From positions 1 through 22,661 of the IMG/VR virus record IMGVR_UViG_3300033388_002189: 22,661 bases of DNA; one strand, 5' to 3'. Below, piece by piece: positions 21,622 through 22,661 of the stretch; position 1 is the first letter of the stretch, and every line of letters starts with the position of its first letter. Both the position numbers and the translations under genes were made by a program. The stretch is from a virus. The notes below the pieces were generated by a model, which worked only from the letters and a program-made list of their open reading frames with translations, had not been told where the DNA came from and did not search any database.

Positions 21622-22566
21622 ATGCCTAATTTTAGAGTTATACGTGAACAAGAACAACCAAGTTTTGGTGAACAATTTGCAACATCTTTTGTTAATAAGA
21701 TGGTACAACAAATACCATTACAGATCGCCAAGCAAAAAGAGCAGGCAGCTCAGCAGATGGTTGTTGAAACGATGTATCAGTCGAGGAAAAACGGATTATC
21801 TGACGATGAGTCTCTTGATACTTTGATGCAGAATAAACAGGTGATGGATACTCAGTTTGGACAGCAGGCAGCAATGAGCTTAATGAATAGGGGTCAGAAC
21901 AGCCAGGCCAGTTTCAGCAACCCATCTTTTGATTGGCAGCAATATTACCAGAAGCAAGGATTGACACCAGAGCAATCAAAAAAGGCTTACGAATACAAGG
22001 TAGGTCTTGGGAGCAGGCCAAGAACTGGACAGAAAGATGACTTCTCTGCTTTTGATAAACTCTACACTAAATGGGATGACGAAGTGGATGATAGTAAAAA
22101 GGCTATCTACGAAAAGGAACTAAATAAGCGATACCCCGATCGTATGCAGTCAATAAGAGAGGCTGGGGAAAAAGGAGAGCAGTTAGGCGCACAGAGTCAG
22201 CAAAAACTTGAAGATTTCCTGAATTTTCCACAGGACACAAAAAGAACTTTCCTTGACGATACTATCAGCACACAAAATGCACAGCAGGGAATAGCCAATT
22301 ACGTTGCACATCTTGTCAGAAATGGCATGAGCCAGCAGGAAGCACAAACAAAGGCATTAAATGATTACACACAGTTGCAGACTGCACAATCAGGTACGTT
22401 TCAAAAATATCCGGTACTAAATAGCGGAACACAGGCAACCGCACAGGAACAGCCTATGGCTGGGCAGCCAGCGGGGCAGGGACAGCCTATGACAGCTACT
22501 AATCCAAAGACAGGTGAACGGATTATTTCGTACGATGGAGGTAAAACTTGGCAACCAATACAATGA
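21622..22566 (+). CDS. Probable internal virion protein, Gln-rich
   Basis: 314 residues from the ATG at 21622, with a consensus AGGAGG (21608-21613) 8 bases upstream; the upstream TTG overlapping the previous gene is rejected. The sequence is helical and Gln-rich (VNKMVQQIPLQIAKQKEQAA, QQGIANYVAHLVRNGMSQQE). A Pro/Gly/Gln linker (EQPMAGQPAGQGQPM) follows, then the ending TNPKTGERIISYDGGKTWQP, a short beta motif often seen at the C-terminus of phage structural proteins. Probably an ejection protein partnered with its upstream neighbour. The stop overlaps the next ATG. Confidence 0.6.
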   Translation: MPNFRVIREQEQPSFGEQFATSFVNKMVQQIPLQIAKQKEQAAQQMVVETMYQSRKNGLSDDESLDTLMQNKQVMDTQFGQQAAMSLMNRGQNSQASFSNPSFDWQQYYQKQGLTPEQSKKAYEYKVGLGSRPRTGQKDDFSAFDKLYTKWDDEVDDSKKAIYEKELNKRYPDRMQSIREAGEKGEQLGAQSQQKLEDFLNFPQDTKRTFLDDTISTQNAQQGIANYVAHLVRNGMSQQEAQTKALNDYTQLQTAQSGTFQKYPVLNSGTQATAQEQPMAGQPAGQGQPMTATNPKTGERIISYDGGKTWQPIQ

Positions 22567-22661
22567 GACTACCAGAAGGCTTTGTTTTAGATAATAAACC
22601 AGAGATGGGACTGCCAGAGGGCTTTGTGCTTGATAGCCAGCCTAATATTGGAGGTGGTATA
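22563..22661 (+). CDS. Start of a further virion gene with LPEGFVLD repeats, 3'-partial
   Basis: 33 codons before the window ends. MRLPEGFVLDNKPEMG is followed by a second LPEGFVLDSQP. I recall tandem LPxGFVLD motifs at the N-terminus of large phage internal or structural proteins, some with lytic transglycosylase domains further on. Here only the start is visible, so the domain cannot be named. The ATG overlaps the previous stop (ATGA). Confidence 0.65.
   Translation, partial: MRLPEGFVLDNKPEMGLPEGFVLDSQPNIGGGI

Overview
The window is a stretch of a tailed-phage (Caudoviricetes) genome or prophage, and every gene I can support lies on the + strand. A portal of the P22 type, a coat protein of the N4-gp56 type, an adaptor-like protein, tail-hub and fibre genes and glutamine-rich internal-protein genes, with no tape measure or tail-tube gene between them, point to a short-tailed (podovirus-like) phage. 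The host cannot be named. Shine-Dalgarno sites (AGGAG, AAGGAG, AGGAGG), signal peptides with one lipobox, and sigma70-like -35/-10 pairs indicate a bacterium that uses SD initiation and has an export system.

Region 1 (1-1870) is replication. It holds the 3' part of a D5/P4-type primase-helicase (SF3 ATPase) and an overlapping zinc-ribbon gene. A dense set of direct and inverted GTTCCCC(C)TTTG repeats is embedded in the coding sequence. Next comes a 250-base spacer (1871-2117) with a good promoter placed just before a 12-bp hairpin, possibly a small RNA unit.

Region 2 (2118-5102) is an accessory block of short genes: a coiled-coil protein, a lipoprotein, a DUF1353 protein, a DUF3820-like protein, several small Cys4 or Cys/His proteins, a two-helix membrane peptide, an HTH protein and a 55-residue very basic protein. 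A promoter overlapped by an inverted repeat lies at 4634-4670.

Region 3 (5122-9085) is unusual. It carries four proteins with N-terminal signal peptides: a TPR protein, a PKD-domain protein, a 499-residue fibre-shaft-like protein and a beta-rich protein. A typical tail-fibre-associated small gene sits among them.

Region 4 (9088-15134) is packaging and portal: a probable small terminase, the large terminase, the portal, a small protein, three consecutive GT-A-like glycosyltransferases and a small basic protein. It ends at a strong intrinsic terminator (15181-15227). A GC-richer leader rich in inverted repeats follows, including an arrangement with H-type pseudoknot geometry, just upstream of the scaffold gene.

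Region 5 (15354-22661) is the virion module: scaffold, major capsid protein, a hairpin terminator with a GAAA loop, adaptor, short fibre, large tail protein, a 54-residue protein, two Gln-rich internal or ejection-like proteins, and the start of a gene with repeated LPEGFVLD motifs that runs off the window. Many genes overlap through ATGA or TAATG junctions, so translational coupling is likely. Function names rest on motifs and remembered family resemblance, since no database search was possible.
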